Shown: positions 17,876 through 27,630, numbered from the stretch's first letter. The stretch: 64,000 bases of DNA from Chelatococcus asaccharovorans (GCF_003201475.1 NZ_QJJK01000003.1:62001-126000), one strand, 5' to 3'. The notes: generated from the letters alone by a model not told the origin. A program made the numbers and translations.

Positions 17876-19168
17876 TTACAGCCTGTCCACCAATCCAGCC
17901 CCCACCATGGCGGCGATGACGATGGCGCGTCGCAGCAGCGGCCCGCCCGGGAAGCGCGGTATCGGCAGCCGCGCCATCAGGTCGAAGCGATCGCTGCGCC
18001 CGCCGATCGCCTCGGCGATGGCGACGCCGGTGTACGGCCCGATCATGACACCCTGTCCGGAAAAGCCTGACGCCACGTAGAGATCGGGCCCAAGCCGGCG
18101 GATGAAGGGCAGGCGGGTCGCCGTGATTCCCAGGCGTCCACCCCAGGCATGGGTCAGCGGAACGTCGGCAAGATCGGGGAAGACCTTGAGCATGCGCGGT
18201 TGAACACGGGCGCGGATATCGGCCGGCACTGCGTTGCCGTAGCTTTCGCCGCCCCCGAAGACAAGGCGGTCGTCGACCGTCCGCTTGAAGTAGTTGACCA
18301 CGAATTTGGTATCGGACGCCGCATGGCGCTCTCTCAGGAGCGTTGCCGCGCGATCGCCGAGCGGGCCCGTCGCCACCATGAAATTCACGATGGGCACCAC
18401 ATGCGCGGCGACCTCGGGCAGAAGATTGCCGATGCTGCCGTCACCCGTCGCGACGACGACGCGGGCGCTGACGGCGCCGCGCGAGGTCTCCAGCCGCCAG
18501 CCGGTGCCGTCGCGGACGACGCGACGCACGGTCGTTTCCTCGGCAATGCGGGCGCCTGCGGCAGCGGCCGCCGCAGCGAGGCCGCGGGTGAGCGCGAGCG
18601 GGTCGAGATGCCCGCCATGGGGGTCGAACAGGCCCCCGCAATAGCCTTGGGCGCCGGTGTAGCGCGGCAAGTCCGCTTCGGTCAGGACCTCGAGCCCGGC
18701 AACGCCGTAGCGATTGGCCATATGGAGCGCGTCGGCCCGCATGCCCTCGGCGATGTCGCGGCGATGGGCGAGGCTGAGGAGGCCCGGCTCGAGATCGCAG
18801 ACGATGCCGTGGCGCGCGATGCGATCCTGCAGCCAGCGCCTGGCCTCCTCGGCGAATTGCCAGAGGCGCATCGCCTCGGCCTCGCCAACCTTGGCCTCCA
18901 GCCATCCCTGGTCGCGCCGCTGGCCGGGGTGGATTTGCCCGCCGTTGACCCCGGAGGCGCCGCCGCCGATGCGGCTGGCCTCGACCACGAGCACGTCGGC
19001 GCCCCCCTCGGCCAGCGTCAGCGCCGCACCGAGCCCGGTGACGCCGGCGCCGATGACGCAGATGTCGGATCGCGCGCCGTCGCTAAGGGAGGCCGTGGCG
19101 GGCGCGGCGTTGAGCGGCGCGTCCTCATAGAGATTGAGATGCGCATCACGGCGTGCGGGTTGGGTCAT
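17876..19168 (-). CDS. puuB: FAD-dependent oxidoreductase, PuuB-like (gamma-glutamylputrescine oxidase)
   Basis: DAO-superfamily flavoenzyme, 430 residues. The Rossmann GxGxxG (residues 40-45 in VIGAGVTGLG) is followed by the VVEASRIGGGASGVNGGQ signature and a C-terminal FAD motif (DLYVASGFSGQGVMIGPYTG). Its neighbour 40 bp upstream is a PuuA-like synthetase, and Pot-type permeases lie just beyond, so oxidation of gamma-glutamylputrescine in putrescine breakdown is the likely role. A related amine substrate cannot be excluded. The C-terminus has an extra hydrophobic stretch (RRAIVIAAMVGAGLVDRL). Confidence 0.82.
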   Translation of the reverse strand: MTQPARRDAHLNLYEDAPLNAAPATASLSDGARSDICVIGAGVTGLGAALTLAEGGADVLVVEASRIGGGASGVNGGQIHPGQRRDQGWLEAKVGEAEAMRLWQFAEEARRWLQDRIARHGIVCDLEPGLLSLAHRRDIAEGMRADALHMANRYGVAGLEVLTEADLPRYTGAQGYCGGLFDPHGGHLDPLALTRGLAAAAAAAGARIAEETTVRRVVRDGTGWRLETSRGAVSARVVVATGDGSIGNLLPEVAAHVVPIVNFMVATGPLGDRAATLLRERHAASDTKFVVNYFKRTVDDRLVFGGGESYGNAVPADIRARVQPRMLKVFPDLADVPLTHAWGGRLGITATRLPFIRRLGPDLYVASGFSGQGVMIGPYTGVAIAEAIGGRSDRFDLMARLPIPRFPGGPLLRRAIVIAAMVGAGLVDRL

Positions 19169-19208
19169 CGGTCGTAATGCGGCATGGGCCTTGAGAGGAG
19201 CGTTCGCC

Positions 19209-20624
19209 TCAGACGTTGAGCAGGAGATATTCGCGCTCCCACGGGCTGATGACTTCCATGAAGGTTTCGAACTCCGAACGCTTCACGGCGGTGAAGGCGC
19301 GCACGAAGCTCTCGCCGAGGATCTCACGCATCGCCTCGCTCTCTTCCAGCGCGGCGACCGCTTCGAGCAGGCCGAGCGGCAGATCGTGCTCGAGGTCATA
19401 GGCCGAGCCGGGGACCGGCTCACCGGGGCGCAGGCGCCGGTCGATGCCGAGCAGGCCGCAGGCCAGTGACGCCGCGATGGCGAGGTAGGGATTGGCGTCG
19501 GAGGAGGGGACCCGGTTCTCGACGCGGCGCGCCTCGGGGCTCGACGGGGGGACCCGGAGGCCGGTCGTGCGGTTGTCGTAACCCCAGCGCGTATTGATCG
19601 GTGCGGTCGAGTGCCGTGTGAGGCGCCGGTAGGAATTCACGTAAGGGGCGAGCATCGCCATCGCCGCGGGCAGATGGGTCTGCAGGCCGGCGATATAGGA
19701 GAAGAACTCAGGGGTCGGCTGGCCGTCGGCGGGATTGGTGAAGATATTGGCCCCCGTTTTCGCATCCACCACCGACATGTGGATATGCATGGCCGAGCCC
19801 GGCTGATGGGCGATCGGCTTGGCCATGAAGGTCGCATACATGTCATGCGCCATCGCTGCCTCGCGAATGGTGCGTTTGAAGAGGAAGACCTGATCGGCAA
19901 GATCGATGGGATCGCCGTGGCGCAGATTGATCTCCATCTGCCCCGCGCCTTCCTCGTGGATCAGCGTGTCGATCTCCAGGCCCTGCGCCTCCGAATAGTC
20001 GTAGATGAGATCGAACAGGGCATCGAATTCATTGACGGCGGCGATCGAATAGGCCTGCCGGCCGATCTCGGGCCGGCCCGAGCGGCCGATCGGCGGCTCC
20101 AGGGGATAGTCGGGATCGGTATTGCGCTTGACGAGGTAGAATTCGATCTCCGGCGCGACGATCGGCTGCCAGCCGCGCTGGCGGTACATGTCGACGACGC
20201 GCTTCAGCACCTGCCGCGGCGAGGTCTCGACGGGCCGCCCGTCGCGGAAATAGGCGTCATGGATGATCTGCGCCGTGGGATCGCTCGCCCAGGGCACCAC
20301 GGTCAGTGTGGAGAGATCAGGCTCGAGGATCAGGTCGCCGTCCGTCGGCATCTCCTTGTCGACGACGTCATCCGGATAATCGCCCGATATGGTCTGATAG
20401 AAGATCGCCCCCGGCAGGCTGAGATTCGGGCTGCCGAAGAATTTTTCCGTGGGCATCATCTTGCCGCGGGCGACGCCGGCCTGATTGGGCACGAAGCACT
20501 CGATATCCTCGATGCCATGGGCGTCCACAAACGCACGCGCTGCTTCGATATTGGCGGCCCCGCGCTCGTTCTGCGGGAGCTTGGTGCCCTTTTTGTCCTG
20601 CTTCGCCATGCGTTCCTTCGCCAT
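19209..20624 (-). CDS. puuA: Glutamine-synthetase family protein, PuuA-like (glutamate-putrescine ligase)
   Basis: ATP-dependent ligase of the glutamine synthetase superfamily, about 471 residues. The catalytic blocks are present: PEIEFYLV, HEEGAGQMEINLRHGDP, GSAMHIHMSV and NRVPSSDANPYLAIAASLACG. Pairing with the PuuB-like oxidase and polyamine permeases points to gamma-glutamylation of putrescine. The translation start is duplicated: a 15-bp unit carrying AAGGA and ATG is repeated in tandem, so starts at 20624 and 20609 are equally well served and differ by five residues. A frame extension to 20669 lacks a ribosome site. Confidence 0.85.
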   Translation of the reverse strand: MAKERMAKQDKKGTKLPQNERGAANIEAARAFVDAHGIEDIECFVPNQAGVARGKMMPTEKFFGSPNLSLPGAIFYQTISGDYPDDVVDKEMPTDGDLILEPDLSTLTVVPWASDPTAQIIHDAYFRDGRPVETSPRQVLKRVVDMYRQRGWQPIVAPEIEFYLVKRNTDPDYPLEPPIGRSGRPEIGRQAYSIAAVNEFDALFDLIYDYSEAQGLEIDTLIHEEGAGQMEINLRHGDPIDLADQVFLFKRTIREAAMAHDMYATFMAKPIAHQPGSAMHIHMSVVDAKTGANIFTNPADGQPTPEFFSYIAGLQTHLPAAMAMLAPYVNSYRRLTRHSTAPINTRWGYDNRTTGLRVPPSSPEARRVENRVPSSDANPYLAIAASLACGLLGIDRRLRPGEPVPGSAYDLEHDLPLGLLEAVAALEESEAMREILGESFVRAFTAVKRSEFETFMEVISPWEREYLLLNV

Positions 20625-20636
20625 GCGTTCCTTCGC
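20607..20636 (-). repeat. Tandem duplication of ribosome-binding site plus start codon of puuA
   Basis: Two exact 15-bp copies, read on the minus strand as GCGAAGGAACGCATG, each carrying a Shine-Dalgarno AAGGA and an ATG five bases later in the same frame. Confidence 0.85.
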
Positions 20637-20768
20637 TGTCTGTCTCGTGCCGCGGTCTTCGGGCAGCAAACCGTCCGACCGGGGGGACTGTCAATGACGC
20701 CATCCTACACGTGGTGCCGGTCCGCGCCCACGCGCGCAGTGAAGATCGTGGCGCCGCGGGTACTCCCC

Positions 20769-20788
20769 TAAAGCCATCAATGGCTTTA
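20769..20788 (+). promoter_or_regulatory. Palindrome in the puuA/permease divergent promoter
   Basis: Perfect inverted repeat TAAAGCCAT-CA-ATGGCTTTA, 50 bp upstream of the first permease start and about 145 bp upstream of puuA. It is a good candidate operator for a polyamine-responsive regulator, which is not encoded nearby. Confidence 0.6.
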
Positions 20789-20838
20789 AACCTTGTTGGG
20801 AGCAAGGGTTACGCTGATTCCTCCGTCCGGGCCGAAGC

Positions 20839-21765
20839 ATGACGACACCCCATCCGAAGAGCCCCGTGCGACGTCTGATGCAGGCGGCTGTGCCGGCTGT
20901 TCCCTACCTGTGGCTGCTCGTCTTTTTCCTCGTACCCTTCGGAATCGTGCTCAAGCTGTCCCTGTCGCAGACGGCGAGCGCCATGCCCCCCTATCAGCCC
21001 GTCCTCGACCTTTCCGCGGGGCTGGCGGGTCTCTCGGCCTTCCTGTCCGGTCTCAGCCTCGACAATTTCGTCCTCCTCATGGAGGATTTATTCTACGGCG
21101 AGGCCGTCCTGTCCTCGGTGCGCATTGCCGCCACCGCAACGGTGATCCTCGTCGTCATCGGCTTTCCCTTTGCCTATGCGATGGCGAAGGCCCATCCGAG
21201 CCGGCGGCCCTTGCTCGTTCTCCTGGTCATCCTGCCATTCTGGATGAGTTTTCTTATCCGCGTCTATGCCTGGATCGGCATTCTACGCCCACAAGGGCTG
21301 CTCGATGCAGTGCTGATCGGCCTCGGGCTGACCAGCGAGCCGCTGGGGCTGCTGCAGACGGAAACAGCGGTACTGATCGGCCTCGTCTATTGCTACCTGC
21401 CGTTCATGATCCTGCCGCTCTTCGCGACCCTGGAGAAATTCGACTGGACGCTGATCGAGGCCGCGGGCGATCTCGGCGCGCGGCCATGGCGGAGCTTCCG
21501 CAAGGTGACGCTGCCGCTCGCGCTGCCCGGGCTCGCCGCCGGGGCGCTGCTCTGTTTCATCCCCATCACGGGTGAATACGTCATCCCCGAACTTCTCGGC
21601 GGCGCGGACACCTTGATGATCGGCAAGACGCTGTCGGACGAGTTCTTCAAGAACAGGGACTGGCCGCTCGCCTCGGCGGTGGCCATCGTTCTGCTCGTCA
21701 TCATCATCGGACCGATCACGCTGCATCGCTCCATCGAGCTGCGTCGACTGGAGCAGGCGCGATGA
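20839..21765 (+). CDS. Polyamine-type ABC transporter permease (PotB/PotH-like)
   Basis: Inner-membrane permease, 308 residues, six predicted helices. It begins with a Pot-type N-terminal helix (YLWLLVFFLVPFGIVLKLSL). The cytoplasmic EAA loop is seen as EAAGDLGARPWRSFRKVTLPLALPG (about 212-236), and YLPFMILPLF precedes it. The next gene starts within its last codons (ATGA overlap), so the two permeases are co-translated and probably form the heterodimer of a spermidine/putrescine importer. The ATPase and binding protein are missing here and must be encoded elsewhere. Confidence 0.88.
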   Translation: MTTPHPKSPVRRLMQAAVPAVPYLWLLVFFLVPFGIVLKLSLSQTASAMPPYQPVLDLSAGLAGLSAFLSGLSLDNFVLLMEDLFYGEAVLSSVRIAATATVILVVIGFPFAYAMAKAHPSRRPLLVLLVILPFWMSFLIRVYAWIGILRPQGLLDAVLIGLGLTSEPLGLLQTETAVLIGLVYCYLPFMILPLFATLEKFDWTLIEAAGDLGARPWRSFRKVTLPLALPGLAAGALLCFIPITGEYVIPELLGGADTLMIGKTLSDEFFKNRDWPLASAVAIVLLVIIIGPITLHRSIELRRLEQAR

Positions 21766-22565
21766 TCCGCCGCTTTTCCGGGCTTGATGCGACCGTCCTC
21801 ACCTTCGGCTTCGCCTTCCTCTACCTGCCGCTCGTCATGCTGGTGGTCTATTCCTTCAACGGCTCGCAGCTTGTTGCGGTCTGGGGTGGGTTCTCGACCC
21901 GCTGGTACCGCGAGATCTGGCAGAACACGCAACTGATCGATGCGATGTGGACATCGATCGGCGTGGCCCTTGCCTCGGCGAGCCTCGCCACTGTCCTCGG
22001 AACGCTGGCGGCGCTGGCCCTCGTGCGTCACGGGCGTTTCACCGGACGGACGTTGTTTACCGGGATGGTCTATGCGCCGCTGGTCATGCCGGAGGTGATC
22101 ACCGGTCTGGCGCTTCTGTTGTTCTTCGTCTCGCTCGACGTTGGTCGCGGCTTCTGGACGGTCACGCTGGCGCACACGAGTTTCACGATGAGCTTCGTCG
22201 CGGTCGTCGTGCAGTCGCGGCTGGTCGCCTTCGACCGCAGCCTGGAGGAGGCCGCCCTGGACCTCGGATCGCCGCCGGTGCGCACCTTCTTCAAGGTCAC
22301 GTTGCCGCTCATCGCACCCTCGGTGGGGGCCGGCTTCCTGTTGGCGCTGACATTGTCTCTCGACGATGTGGTGATCGCGAGCTTCACCACCGGTCCGGGC
22401 ACCTCGACGCTTCCCATCGAGATCTTCAACAAGGCGAGGCGCGGCCTGTCACCCGAGATCAATGCGCTCTGTACGTTGATGCTGGCGGGCGTGACCGCAC
22501 TCGTCATCATTGCGTCGCTCGTCACCAAGGCCAGGAGCGTCGATGGCAAGATGCTTGAAGTCTAG
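21762..22565 (+). CDS. Polyamine-type ABC transporter permease (PotC/PotI-like)
   Basis: Second permease of the pair, 267 residues, six helices. It shows the PotC/PotI-type opening (LTFGFAFLYLPLVMLVVYSFN), the middle YAPLVMPEVITGLALLLFF segment and an EAA loop EAALDLGSPPVRTFFKVTLP. Its ATG overlaps the stop of the upstream permease by four bases. Together with the PuuA/PuuB-like enzymes on the other strand this suggests uptake plus gamma-glutamyl breakdown of putrescine. The last codon is 17 bp from the convergent AsmA-like gene. Confidence 0.88.
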   Translation: MIRRFSGLDATVLTFGFAFLYLPLVMLVVYSFNGSQLVAVWGGFSTRWYREIWQNTQLIDAMWTSIGVALASASLATVLGTLAALALVRHGRFTGRTLFTGMVYAPLVMPEVITGLALLLFFVSLDVGRGFWTVTLAHTSFTMSFVAVVVQSRLVAFDRSLEEAALDLGSPPVRTFFKVTLPLIAPSVGAGFLLALTLSLDDVVIASFTTGPGTSTLPIEIFNKARRGLSPEINALCTLMLAGVTALVIIASLVTKARSVDGKMLEV

Positions 22566-22582
22566 TTCGTAAGAAATTGCAG

Positions 22583-24403
22583 CTATTGCGCTTTCACGGC
22601 ATCGGCCCGCGTCGGGCCGCGCTGGCGGCTGTCGACGGGAACGGCAAACAGGGGCGCCGTGACCGACGACCGCTCGATGAGGGCCTGGATATCCGGCGCG
22701 ATCGTCGGGCTGTCCCAGTTTCCCGTGATGCCGAGGGGAAAGCCCTTGCCGGGCACGGCCGTCGTCGGCGCCGCGACCACGCCGCGCAGGTTGAACTGGC
22801 GGTCCCCGAAGTCGATTCGCCCGCCAAGGCTGCCGCGCAGGCCCTGCGCGCTCATGGTGCCTTCGGTGATTTCGCCGACGCCGTCCGTGATCGTGAGGCC
22901 GAAACCGATCTGATCGAAATTGGTGCGGCCGCCGCGCCATTCCATCGCGGTCGAGAGAGGCCTCGCCTGCACACGTTTGGCGATCTCGGCAAGATCAAGA
23001 CCGGAAATCTCTCCCTGCCGCAGGCTGAGCGAGATTTTGCCGCTGAGCGCATTGGCAAGCGTGGCGAAAGAACGGCCGCTGGATTCCAGCGCGAGCTGTC
23101 CTTGCGCAAGTCCGGCGAAGCGGCGATTGCCGAAAACCTCGTTGACGATGTCGCCGGCCTCGATCTGGTCGAAGCTGCCGATGAGCCTGGCATCCACGGC
23201 GGGAGCCTGGCTTTGCGTCATGATCAGCCGGCCTTTGAGGCTGCCCTGACCAAGCGTGGCACGGCCGACGGAAACCTCCGTGCGGCCGGCGTTCATCATG
23301 ATGCCGGCGGCGACATTCTCGAAGACGAGTGCGCCGAGACGCGCCGCATTGGCGGACAGGCGGACATCGAGACTGGCGCTGCCGAGCATCGGTGCAAAAT
23401 TCTCGCGGCTCCAGCTCCCCCAGGAGGAACGCACGGGTGTGAGCGGTTCAAGGAGCCGGTCGAGATCGAGCGTATCGGCCGCGACCGTCGCCGACAGGAT
23501 CGGACGGTTGTCCTCGACGCGCAGCACGAGCGCACCCTCGAGCGGGTTCTTGCCGAGTTCGATCGTGGCTGCAGGAATTGAACCGCCGCGCAGTGAAAGA
23601 TCCCCGTCGCCACTGAGCGCCAAGCTGCCGATCTGGGCTGCGAGCGGCAGAGGCCTGTCGAGCCATTGGACGGCGTCGGAGAGGGATGGGGTCTTGAGGC
23701 TAAAACGGCCCCGCGTGCGCAGTTGCTCGGCGGCGTCGATCGTGCCCAGAAGCGAAACGGACAGGAGGCGTGAGGACACCGAGATCCAGGCTGGCGAGGA
23801 TTGGCCGGCCGCCAGATTGCGCGGTGCGAGATTGACGGCGCGGAATTCCACCATCTCGCCGCGCCAGCGCGCCCGGCCATTGAAGTCGAGATCATCGCCC
23901 TCGGGCGACCATTTCGCGAACAGATCGATGCTATCTGCCACGTCGTTGTCGTCGTCGAGCACCTGGCCACGCAGAAGTGTCAGCCGCGTGGTGGCGGTCG
24001 ATGCATCCCCGCTGTTGAGGCGTTTTTGTACACCGGGCCAGAGATCCCCGGTTGTGAAGGGCCGCAGATGGATGGTCGGCGCGATGAGCGTCGTCTCGGC
24101 GATGTCGATACGGCGCGCGCTGATGAGGGAAAGCAGATTGATATCGGCCCGCATCTGACGGGCAAAGACAATGGATTCGCCATTGGCTGTGCGAATTGTC
24201 ACGTCCGGCAGCGTGATGCGCGGCACCGGCAACAGGGTCAGCGTGACCTCCCCGTCCGATACGAGGGTCAGGCCGGTCACACGCTCCACCTGACCGGCGA
24301 CCTGGCGATCGAGCCTGAGGCTTGGGACAGACCACGGTGTCACCGCGGCGAGCGCGAGTGCGAATGAGACCGATGCCAGGAGGAAAAATGTCCGTCGGGT
24401 CAT
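22583..24403 (-). CDS. AsmA-family inner-membrane-anchored protein
   Basis: 606-residue AsmA-like protein. An N-terminal signal anchor (about 5-25) leads into the AsmA N-terminal region (QVERVTGLTLVSDGEVTLTLLPVPRITLPDV), a long beta-rich middle and a C-terminal AsmA_2-like block (GIDLGDRQ/FNLRG-type repeats). AsmA-family proteins sit in the periplasm attached to the inner membrane and are linked to phospholipid traffic or outer-membrane assembly. Length is normal for the family. It is divergent from the acetoacetyl-CoA synthetase gene. Confidence 0.85.
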   Translation of the reverse strand: MTRRTFFLLASVSFALALAAVTPWSVPSLRLDRQVAGQVERVTGLTLVSDGEVTLTLLPVPRITLPDVTIRTANGESIVFARQMRADINLLSLISARRIDIAETTLIAPTIHLRPFTTGDLWPGVQKRLNSGDASTATTRLTLLRGQVLDDDNDVADSIDLFAKWSPEGDDLDFNGRARWRGEMVEFRAVNLAPRNLAAGQSSPAWISVSSRLLSVSLLGTIDAAEQLRTRGRFSLKTPSLSDAVQWLDRPLPLAAQIGSLALSGDGDLSLRGGSIPAATIELGKNPLEGALVLRVEDNRPILSATVAADTLDLDRLLEPLTPVRSSWGSWSRENFAPMLGSASLDVRLSANAARLGALVFENVAAGIMMNAGRTEVSVGRATLGQGSLKGRLIMTQSQAPAVDARLIGSFDQIEAGDIVNEVFGNRRFAGLAQGQLALESSGRSFATLANALSGKISLSLRQGEISGLDLAEIAKRVQARPLSTAMEWRGGRTNFDQIGFGLTITDGVGEITEGTMSAQGLRGSLGGRIDFGDRQFNLRGVVAAPTTAVPGKGFPLGITGNWDSPTIAPDIQALIERSSVTAPLFAVPVDSRQRGPTRADAVKAQ

Positions 24404-24671
24404 GACCTAGAGCAATGAAGGGGCGAATGGACGGGACGAACGAATCGTCCAAACTGCTGAGAGGACGTCAGGTGGGCCGAGAATCATCACTTGACCCGCC
24501 GAAAACCTTACGAAAAATCCCGTAACAGCCTATGGCCATTACCCTTATAAGAGAGCCGCCTCACCCTCGCGACGCACTCTGGCAGATATTGTGTGAACCT
24601 GAAAGGTGGCGCTTTATTGGCCGGCCGGTACCGGTCGCAAATATCAGCCATAGATGAATGGGGGAGACATC

Positions 24672-26624
24672 ATGACATCGTCGCCGCTCTGGACGCCCGA
24701 TCCGGCGGACGCGTCCCTGTCGACTGTGGCGCGTTTCATGGCTTTTCTTGGCGCACGGGTCGGGCAGCGGCTGTCGTCCTACCGAGAGCTTCACGCCTTG
24801 TCCGTCGCCGATCGCGCGGCCTTCTGGTCTGCGGTGTGGGATTTCTGCGGCGTCGTCGGCGAACGCACCGACACGGTGCTCGCGCAGGACACCATGCCGG
24901 GCGCCGTCTTCTTCCCGGGCGCGCGCCTCAGCTTCGCGGAAAACCTCCTGCAGCGGAACGACCATGCCACGGCCATCGTCTTCCGGGGGGAGGACAAGGA
25001 GGAGGCCAGGCTCTCCTTCGCGGATTTGCACAGCCTCGTGTCCCGCCTGCAGCAATGGCTCGAGAGCCTTGGCGTCGGCCCGGGGCACCGCGTCGCGGCG
25101 ATGATGCCCAACCGCCCGGAGACCGTCGCTGCGATGCTGGCGACGGTCGCGCTCGGCGCGACCTGGTCCTCCTGCTCGCCGGATTTCGGCGTTCACGGCG
25201 TGCTCGACCGCTTCGGACAGATCGCGCCGACGGTGCTCATCGCGGTCGACGGCTATTGGTATGCCGGCAAGCGCATTGCTGTGGGCGACAAGGTGAGGGA
25301 CATTGCCGCGCAGCTGCCGAGCCTGAAGGCGGTGGCCCTTGTCCCGTATCTCGGCGATGCGGAAGAGCTCGCCGACACGATTCCGGACGGTGTCTATCTG
25401 CCGGAGGTGCTGGCGGCCTTCCCGTCGCGGCCTGTTCGCTTTCCGCGCTTTCCCTTCGACCATCCGCTCTACATCCTCTTCTCGTCGGGGACGACGGGTG
25501 CCCCAAAATGCATCGTGCATGGGGCGGGCGGTGCGCTCCTCCAGCACCTGAAGGAGCATCGGCTGCATTTCGACATTCGCGCCGGCGACAGGGTGTTCTA
25601 CTTCACGACCTGCGGCTGGATGATGTGGAACTGGCTCGCCGCCGTTCTCGCCAGCGATGCGACCATCGTCCTCTACGATGGTTCGCCGCTGCATCCATCG
25701 CCTGCCGTGCTCTTCCGCTATGCGGAGGACGAGCGCGTGACCCTGTTCGGCACCTCCGCGAAATTCATCGACAGTTGTCACAAGGCGGGGATACGACCGC
25801 GCGACAGCTATGATCTGTCGACGATCCGTGTCATCGCCTCGACCGGCTCGCCGCTCTCGCCCGAGAGCTTCGACTACGTCTATGATGCGATTTCAGCCGA
25901 CGCCCAGCTCGTCTCGATGTCCGGTGGCACCGATATCCTCGGCTGTTTCGTTCTGGGTGAGCCGACGTCACCGGTGTGGAAGGGCGAGATTCAGGCGCCA
26001 GGGCTTGGATTGGCCATCGAGGTCTGGGATGACGAGGGCCGGCCCATGACGCGTGGCAAAGGCGAGCTCGTCTGTGCCAAGGCCTTCCCCACCATGCCGC
26101 TCGGCTTCTGGAACGATCCCGACGGCAGCCGCTATCACGCGAGCTATTTCGAGCGCTTCCCCGGGGTGTGGTGCCACGGCGACTTCGCCGAATGGACCGA
26201 GCACGGGGGTATCATCATTCACGGGCGCTCCGACGCGACCTTGAACCCGGGCGGCGTCAGGATCGGCACCGCCGAGATCTATGCCCAGCTTGATCGCATT
26301 CCCGAGGTGCTGGAGGGCATCGCCATCGGGCAGGACTGGGACAGCGATGTCAGGGTCGTGCTCTTCGTGCGGCTGGCGGAGGGAGCGGTCCTCGACGCAG
26401 CCCTGGTCGAGACGATACGCCAAGCCATCCGCAGCGGCGCCAGTCCGCGGCACGTACCCGCCAGGATCATCGCCGTGGCCGATATTCCGCGAACGAAATC
26501 GGGCAAGATCACCGAGCTTGCGGTGCGCGACGTCGTGCACGGCCGGGAGGTGAAGAATGCGGATGCACTCGCCAATCCCGAAGCGCTCGATCTGTTCCGC
26601 GATCTGCCGCAACTGCGGGTGTAG
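24672..26624 (+). CDS. aacS: Acetoacetyl-CoA synthetase
   Basis: Cytosolic adenylate-forming ligase converting acetoacetate, ATP and CoA to acetoacetyl-CoA, 650 residues. The N-terminal ACAS-type domain is followed by the P-loop [17 protein letters not shown] and the [10 protein letters not shown] and FGTSAKFI blocks that mark the acetoacetate-CoA ligase branch; the C-terminal lid holds R-T-K-S-G-K near the end with the catalytic Lys. The start at 24672 is preceded by GGGGGAGA; an in-frame ATG 18 bases upstream has no site. The likely role is use of ketone bodies or polyhydroxybutyrate carbon. Confidence 0.93.
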   Translation: MTSSPLWTPDPADASLSTVARFMAFLGARVGQRLSSYRELHALSVADRAAFWSAVWDFCGVVGERTDTVLAQDTMPGAVFFPGARLSFAENLLQRNDHATAIVFRGEDKEEARLSFADLHSLVSRLQQWLESLGVGPGHRVAAMMPNRPETVAAMLATVALGATWSSCSPDFGVHGVLDRFGQIAPTVLIAVDGYWYAGKRIAVGDKVRDIAAQLPSLKAVALVPYLGDAEELADTIPDGVYLPEVLAAFPSRPVRFPRFPFDHPLYILFSSGTTGAPKCIVHGAGGALLQHLKEHRLHFDIRAGDRVFYFTTCGWMMWNWLAAVLASDATIVLYDGSPLHPSPAVLFRYAEDERVTLFGTSAKFIDSCHKAGIRPRDSYDLSTIRVIASTGSPLSPESFDYVYDAISADAQLVSMSGGTDILGCFVLGEPTSPVWKGEIQAPGLGLAIEVWDDEGRPMTRGKGELVCAKAFPTMPLGFWNDPDGSRYHASYFERFPGVWCHGDFAEWTEHGGIIIHGRSDATLNPGGVRIGTAEIYAQLDRIPEVLEGIAIGQDWDSDVRVVLFVRLAEGAVLDAALVETIRQAIRSGASPRHVPARIIAVADIPRTKSGKITELAVRDVVHGREVKNADALANPEALDLFRDLPQLRV

Positions 26625-26644
26625 CGCCGCGAAGGCACCATGCC

Positions 26645-26692
26645 GGCTCATGGGCCGGGCTCATGGGCCGGGAGCGCTTGGGCCCCCGGCCC
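26645..26692 (+). terminator. Tandem duplication and GC hairpin between convergent genes
   Basis: A 13-bp unit (GGCTCATGGGCCG) is repeated twice at 26645-26670, followed by an inverted repeat, GGGCCGGG at 26665-26672 with CCCGGCCC at 26685-26692. It lies between convergent aacS and the shikimate-dehydrogenase-like gene. There is no T-tract, so termination is only suggested. Confidence 0.4.
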
Positions 26693-26743
26693 GGCGGCCG
26701 AAGCGGCAAACGCCGATGAGCGCGACGGTTCCGCGCGGCATCG

Positions 26744-27538
26744 TCATGTGGCAAACCAGAAATCGAACATGGACCTGCGTTCCGCCTCGAACATGTCGAT
26801 CCCCGTGCTGGTGAGGCAGCCGCGCGCGCGCGCCGCATGAATGAGCGGCGTAATCTCCGGCAGGGTGATCGCATCGCAGACGAAGGTGCCCGGCTCCAGC
26901 CGTCCCACATCGACCGGGAGCGGATCGGCCGGGTTCATGCCGGCCGGGCTGGCGTTGGACACGATGGCGAAACCGGTAGGATCGTCCGAGCCGGCGACGA
27001 CGCGTCCGTCGTGGCGTTGCCGAAGCCGGGCGATCAGCGCGTCGCGCCGGCCGACATCGGTGTCGTGCACGGCGAGAAGTGCGGCGCCTTCGTCGAGCAA
27101 AGCGAGCCCGATGGCGCTGCCCGCCCCTCCGGCCCCGACGAGCAGGGCGCGCTTGCCCGCGATGGAACCGCCCTTGGCGCGCAACGCCGCCACGCTGCCG
27201 ATGCCGTCGACCATGTCGCCGTGCCAGCCGCGATCCGGACCGCGGCGCATGACATTGCAGGTTGTCAATAGCCGCGTGCGCTCCGACACCGTGGCGCAGG
27301 CGCGCGCGGCCGCGAATTTATGCGGTATGGTGATGGCCAACCCGTCGACATTCGACAGATCCGTGACGGCGGTGACGAAGGCATCGAAACCTGACGGCGG
27401 CACCTCGATCGGCACACAGAGCGCGTCCCGTCCCTCCACCTCGAAGAAGCGGGTCATGCCGGCCGGCGCCTTCACCTGCGCGATCGGATGCCCGATGATG
27501 AAGTAGATGCGGGTGGCACCGCTGTAGCGCTCGAGCAT
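26744..27538 (-). CDS. Shikimate dehydrogenase-like NAD(P) oxidoreductase
   Basis: 264-residue AroE-family enzyme. The catalytic Lys74 (TIPHKF) and Asp111 (GDMVDG) pair and the dinucleotide motif GAGGAG (about 135-140) are present. The N-terminal substrate loop reads GHPIAQVKAP where true shikimate dehydrogenases have a Ser-x-Ser binding the shikimate carboxylate; both Ser are lost, so the substrate probably differs (quinate- or amino-shikimate-like compounds are possible). The start at 27538 has GGAGA seven bases upstream; a longer frame starts at 27574. It sits next to the catabolic island and may belong to it. Confidence 0.82.
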   Translation of the reverse strand: MLERYSGATRIYFIIGHPIAQVKAPAGMTRFFEVEGRDALCVPIEVPPSGFDAFVTAVTDLSNVDGLAITIPHKFAAARACATVSERTRLLTTCNVMRRGPDRGWHGDMVDGIGSVAALRAKGGSIAGKRALLVGAGGAGSAIGLALLDEGAALLAVHDTDVGRRDALIARLRQRHDGRVVAGSDDPTGFAIVSNASPAGMNPADPLPVDVGRLEPGTFVCDAITLPEITPLIHAARARGCLTSTGIDMFEAERRSMFDFWFAT

Positions 27539-27630
27539 GACTGTCTCCGTGGTTGCTGCGGACGCAAACATCATCCGCGTCTGGACAGAAGCTTAAGGGC
27601 GCTTCGGTCGGGCGGTTCTGGCCGGGCCCC

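Noticed and set aside
20793-21575. 260-residue plus-strand frame over the first polyamine permease
   Set aside because: Out of frame with the permease, Arg-rich and without membrane helices; the permease frame carries the EAA loop.
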